From positions 1-7,509 of the forward strand of contig JALOPD010000166.1 of NCBI GenBank assembly GCA_025454075.1: a DNA stretch of 7,509 bases. The letters run 5' to 3'. The DNA comes from Desulfobacterales bacterium (lineage in GTDB: Bacteria; Desulfobacterota; Desulfobacteria; Desulfobacterales; UBA2174_A). The position numbers and the translations under genes were made by a program. Below are positions 5,506 through 7,509 of the stretch, piece after piece. The notes beneath the pieces were generated by a model. It had not been told where the DNA came from and did not search any database. It worked only from the letters and a program-made list of their open reading frames with translations. The first letter of the stretch is position 1. The number at the start of each line of letters is the position of its first letter.

Positions 5506-5534
5506 ATTCAATACGCCGCGCGGGTCTTTGTCAA
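5506..5534 (-). promoter_or_regulatory. Predicted sigma-70 promoter of the bfr operon
   Basis: Read on the minus strand, TTGACA (5534-5529) is a perfect -35 box, followed after 17 bases by TTGAAT (5511-5506), which matches four of six -10 positions. Transcription would start near 5499, giving a leader of roughly 175 bases that contains an inverted repeat, the REP-like pair and a palindrome. The promoter lies just beyond the TVP38-family stop codon, so bfr need not depend on the upstream operon. Confidence 0.55.
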
Positions 5535-5587
5535 GCGGCTTGTCGGCTCCGGCCCGGCCGTTTGCCGGCGCCCGCCGTTTTGGGGCA

Positions 5588-6304
5588 TCATCCGGCGCCC
5601 CGTGGGGCGTGCATCTTCTCCACCCACCGGTAAAGCGCTTCACGGTAACGGTACGCCAGCAGGATCAGCACCAGGCTGGCGCCGGCGACGACGGCCAGAA
5701 GCCCATAGCTTCGGTCGTAGAGCGCCGCCCCCTGGAGGCTCAGCATCAGGGTCCCCGGCATGCGCCCGACGCTGGCCATCAGTGCAAACAGTTTCACGGG
5801 AAGCGTGGTCAGTCCTAATGCCAGGCTGAGGTAGTCCTTGGGAAACCCCGGGATGAGGAACATGATGAAAAGGGCGATGAGGCCCTGCCGGTTGACCAGG
5901 CGGTCGATGCGGCGGAAGCGTTCCTGCGCCACGAGCCGCCGCACAAAGCGTTCGCCGAGCATCCGGCCGATGCCGAAGTTGATGAGCGAGCCGATGGCGA
6001 GGCCGATGGTGGAATAGATGAACCCGGGCAGGATCCCGAAAAGGTATCCCCCGATGAACCCCGTGGCCTCCCCCGGGACCGGCGCGGCGATGACCTGGGC
6101 GATCTGGATGCCGATGAACACCAGCGGCGCCGCCCAGCCGAAGGATTCGACGGCGGCGCGGGTCCACTCCCGGTCGGTCACCAGGCCGTACCAGCGGTGG
6201 ACCTCCGTCCGGGCCTCCGGCGTGGATGCCAGGATCACCATCAGCAGAACGACGGCGGCCGCGGCGGCCAGCCCTATCGCAGTGGTCTTTTTCATGAAAT
6301 CCAT
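5588..6304 (-). CDS. TVP38/TMEM64 family (DedA-like) membrane protein
   Basis: This 238-residue inner-membrane protein has the VTT/SNARE-associated domain (PF09335 type). A first hydrophobic helix spans about residues 8-27, followed by a short external segment. The conserved core includes QVIAAPVPGEATGFIGGYLFG (70-90) with a GxxxG-like pattern, and a second re-entrant-type block FLIPGFPKDYLSLALGLT (149-166), then SVGRMPGT (178-185). A last helix lies near 201-218. DedA/TVP38 proteins are linked to lipid transport or scrambling and membrane homeostasis; the substrate here is unknown. The start overlaps the stop of the upstream secreted-protein gene by one base (TGATG) and has no ribosome site of its own, so translation is probably coupled. 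Met4 is a possible alternative start. No terminator with a T-run is seen after the stop. Confidence 0.92.
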   Translation of the reverse strand: MDFMKKTTAIGLAAAAAVVLLMVILASTPEARTEVHRWYGLVTDREWTRAAVESFGWAAPLVFIGIQIAQVIAAPVPGEATGFIGGYLFGILPGFIYSTIGLAIGSLINFGIGRMLGERFVRRLVAQERFRRIDRLVNRQGLIALFIMFLIPGFPKDYLSLALGLTTLPVKLFALMASVGRMPGTLMLSLQGAALYDRSYGLLAVVAGASLVLILLAYRYREALYRWVEKMHAPRGAG

Positions 6305-7377
6305 CAGCGTTTACGGATGGGTGTCCGTTTCCACTCGCGGGTCTTGTATTCCTCGATGGCGTTGGGGTCGAAGCTGTTCTCGTCGGTGTAGATCACGTCT
6401 CCCTGGTTGTTGACCCAGCGGTACCGGTAATGGGATGTGTCGCGCTCCGTCCGGCCGTTGAAGGGGTTGGTGTACTCCTCCTGGCCGGAGATGAACAGCC
6501 ACTGTTCGTGGCGCATTTCGGCATGGGTGCGCCGGCGGTTCTCGACGATCTGGTTGGCGACGTTGGCGATGTAACGCTGGGTCTCGAGCGCTGCTTTGGT
6601 GCGCTCCCCGGAAGCTTTGGTGACGGCCGCCACCCACTGGGGGTTCGGTTGGCGCGAGGCCCGGATGCTGTCCAGGGCCGGCTTCCAGTCGGCGAACCGT
6701 GCCGCCGGCGCCCGGAAGGCGATGGTGTCGTCGTTGGACCACATGAAGGCTCCGCCGCGGGCATCGGCGATGGTGGTCGACAGGACCTCGCGAAAGTGTT
6801 CGCCGGCCTCGCGGTACTCGAACACCAGGGCCAGGGCCTCGAAACGGGTCGGGGCCAGCCCCATCTTCTGCAGGTTCTGGTTGATCAGTTCGGCCCGGCG
6901 GGCATAGGCCGTCGCGATCTCCGGCATGGGATCCTCGGCCACGACCTTGATATCCGTGGCCTGCGGCCGCATGCTCTTGAACAGCTCGGTCAGAAACTGG
7001 CGGGCGCCGACGACCGGGCGCACCGGCATGCCCTGGTAGTGCATCCCGGGGCGAAATGTGCCCCAGCCGGCGGGCGAGAGGCTGAGATCGGCGTAATTCC
7101 AGCCGGGCGCCCAGCGCAGCATGACCGATCCTTTGGGGTCCGCTTTGACGACGAGGTCGCACTTGGGCGTGATCGTATTGCCGGGGCCGTTCATTTGCAG
7201 GGGGTTGACGTTGAAGACGCCGCCCTCCATCGTCCAGCCCTTGGGGAGCAGAAAAGAAAAGGCCTGCTCCCGGGGTTCCCAGGTGCGCTGCATCACAAGG
7301 GGTTTTGCGCTGTTGCTGAAAGCAGCTGACGTCAGAAGCAGAAAAAGGAAGACCAGGGCAGACACCATGTGGCGCAT
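6304..7377 (-). CDS. Secreted protein of unknown function with conserved C-terminal module
   Basis: This 357-residue protein is not recognised. Residues 1-24 form a signal peptide (MRHMVSALVFLFLLLTSAAF, then SNSA), with signal peptidase I cleavage likely near residue 24. No lipobox Cys is present, so a periplasmic or extracellular protein is expected. An N-terminal region (38-100, FSFLLPKGW, then CDLVVKAD and MLRWAPGW) and a helical middle (about 245-290, rich in Ala, Glu and Arg) lead to a Trp/Tyr-rich module: QWLFISGQEEYTNPFNGRTE, YRYRWVNNQGDVIYTD and a final EWKRTPIRKR. The start at 7377 was chosen because GGAGGT lies 8 bases upstream and the signal peptide begins there; a longer reading frame to 7488 adds a non-conserved-looking stretch overlapping the promoter. 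The stop overlaps the TVP38-family start, so the two products may act together at the membrane. Confidence 0.85.
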   Translation of the reverse strand: MRHMVSALVFLFLLLTSAAFSNSAKPLVMQRTWEPREQAFSFLLPKGWTMEGGVFNVNPLQMNGPGNTITPKCDLVVKADPKGSVMLRWAPGWNYADLSLSPAGWGTFRPGMHYQGMPVRPVVGARQFLTELFKSMRPQATDIKVVAEDPMPEIATAYARRAELINQNLQKMGLAPTRFEALALVFEYREAGEHFREVLSTTIADARGGAFMWSNDDTIAFRAPAARFADWKPALDSIRASRQPNPQWVAAVTKASGERTKAALETQRYIANVANQIVENRRRTHAEMRHEQWLFISGQEEYTNPFNGRTERDTSHYRYRWVNNQGDVIYTDENSFDPNAIEEYKTREWKRTPIRKR

Positions 7378-7429
7378 CAGCGAGACCTCCGAAAAGCTCA
7401 GGGCTGTCGGTCGGGAGTGTGGCGGCGGT

Positions 7430-7460
7430 GCCGGAAGGCTGGAAATTCCATGCTTCCGGC
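7430..7460 (-). promoter_or_regulatory. Leader hairpin upstream of the secreted-protein gene
   Basis: GCCGGAAG (7430-7437) pairs perfectly with CTTCCGGC (7453-7460). Inside, TGGAA and TTCCA (7440-7450) can extend the structure after a two-base mismatch. It would lie about 12-42 bases from the predicted transcription start. It has no T-run and lies well upstream of the ribosome site at about 7386-7391. Confidence 0.5.
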
Positions 7461-7478
7461 GCCCCATGACCGCAGCGA

Positions 7479-7507
7479 ACTTTAGCACATCCGATTACGG
7501 GGCTCAA
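7479..7507 (-). promoter_or_regulatory. Predicted promoter of the secreted-protein/TVP38 operon
   Basis: On the minus strand, TTGAGC (7507-7502) matches four of six -35 positions. After 17 bases TAAAGT (7484-7479) matches four of six -10 positions and is preceded by TGC, an extended -10 motif. The start would be near 7472, giving a leader of about 95 bases that contains the 7430-7460 hairpin. If used, this promoter excludes the longer reading frame that begins at 7488. Confidence 0.5.
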
Positions 7508-7509
7508 CG

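Noticed and set aside
5347..5643. Minus-strand open frame of 98 codons between bfr and the TVP38-family gene
   Set aside because: It overlaps the end of the TVP38-family gene in another frame and reads through the REP-like pair and the predicted bfr promoter, so coding is unlikely.
6430..7329. Plus-strand open frame of 299 codons opposite the secreted-protein gene
   Set aside because: The minus-strand reading has a signal peptide, a ribosome site and a coupled neighbour; the plus-strand product looks like an antisense shadow.

Overview
The window is GC-rich chromosomal DNA from a bacterium, most probably an anaerobic member of the Desulfobacterota (Desulfovibrio/Desulfosarcina-like). That placement is inference. 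It rests on a bacterioferritin that closely resembles, from memory, the iron-coproporphyrin bacterioferritin of Desulfovibrio, on the company of GSCFA and GxxExxY proteins, and on many short REP-like palindromes between genes. No phage, plasmid, IS, CRISPR, tRNA or rRNA gene was seen.

Left part (1-4266). The minus strand carries the 5' part of a GxxExxY (PDDEXK_3-type) gene that runs off the left edge, preceded by a complete GSCFA-domain gene (240-1235). Divergent from GSCFA, across a 299-base gap, two glycosyltransferase genes read rightwards: a MurG-like GT-B enzyme (1535-2719) and a GT4 enzyme of the WcaL type (2982-4244). They are separated by a repeat-filled 262-base gap. A near-consensus sigma-70 promoter at 1459-1488 feeds the first one, and a perfect 10-bp hairpin sits right at its predicted transcription start. 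The three genes suggest surface-glycan or exopolysaccharide synthesis and modification, but no substrate can be read from the sequence.

Right part (4373-7377, all minus strand). Two short units are visible. The upstream unit runs from a promoter at 7479-7507 into a secreted protein of unknown function (6304-7377), whose stop codon overlaps the start of a TVP38/TMEM64 membrane protein (5588-6304). The second unit has its own promoter at 5506-5534 and encodes bacterioferritin (4780-5322) followed closely by a small His-rich DUF1841-like protein (4373-4753). The second unit looks like iron storage plus an uncharacterised partner.

Every intergenic gap longer than 100 bases contains copies of one REP-like element with core GCGGCTTTCCAGCCGC, mostly as inverted pairs. 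This is the most striking non-coding feature. No convincing new multi-gene system was found. The best leads are the bacterioferritin/DUF1841-like pair, the secreted-protein/TVP38 pair, and the structured leaders.
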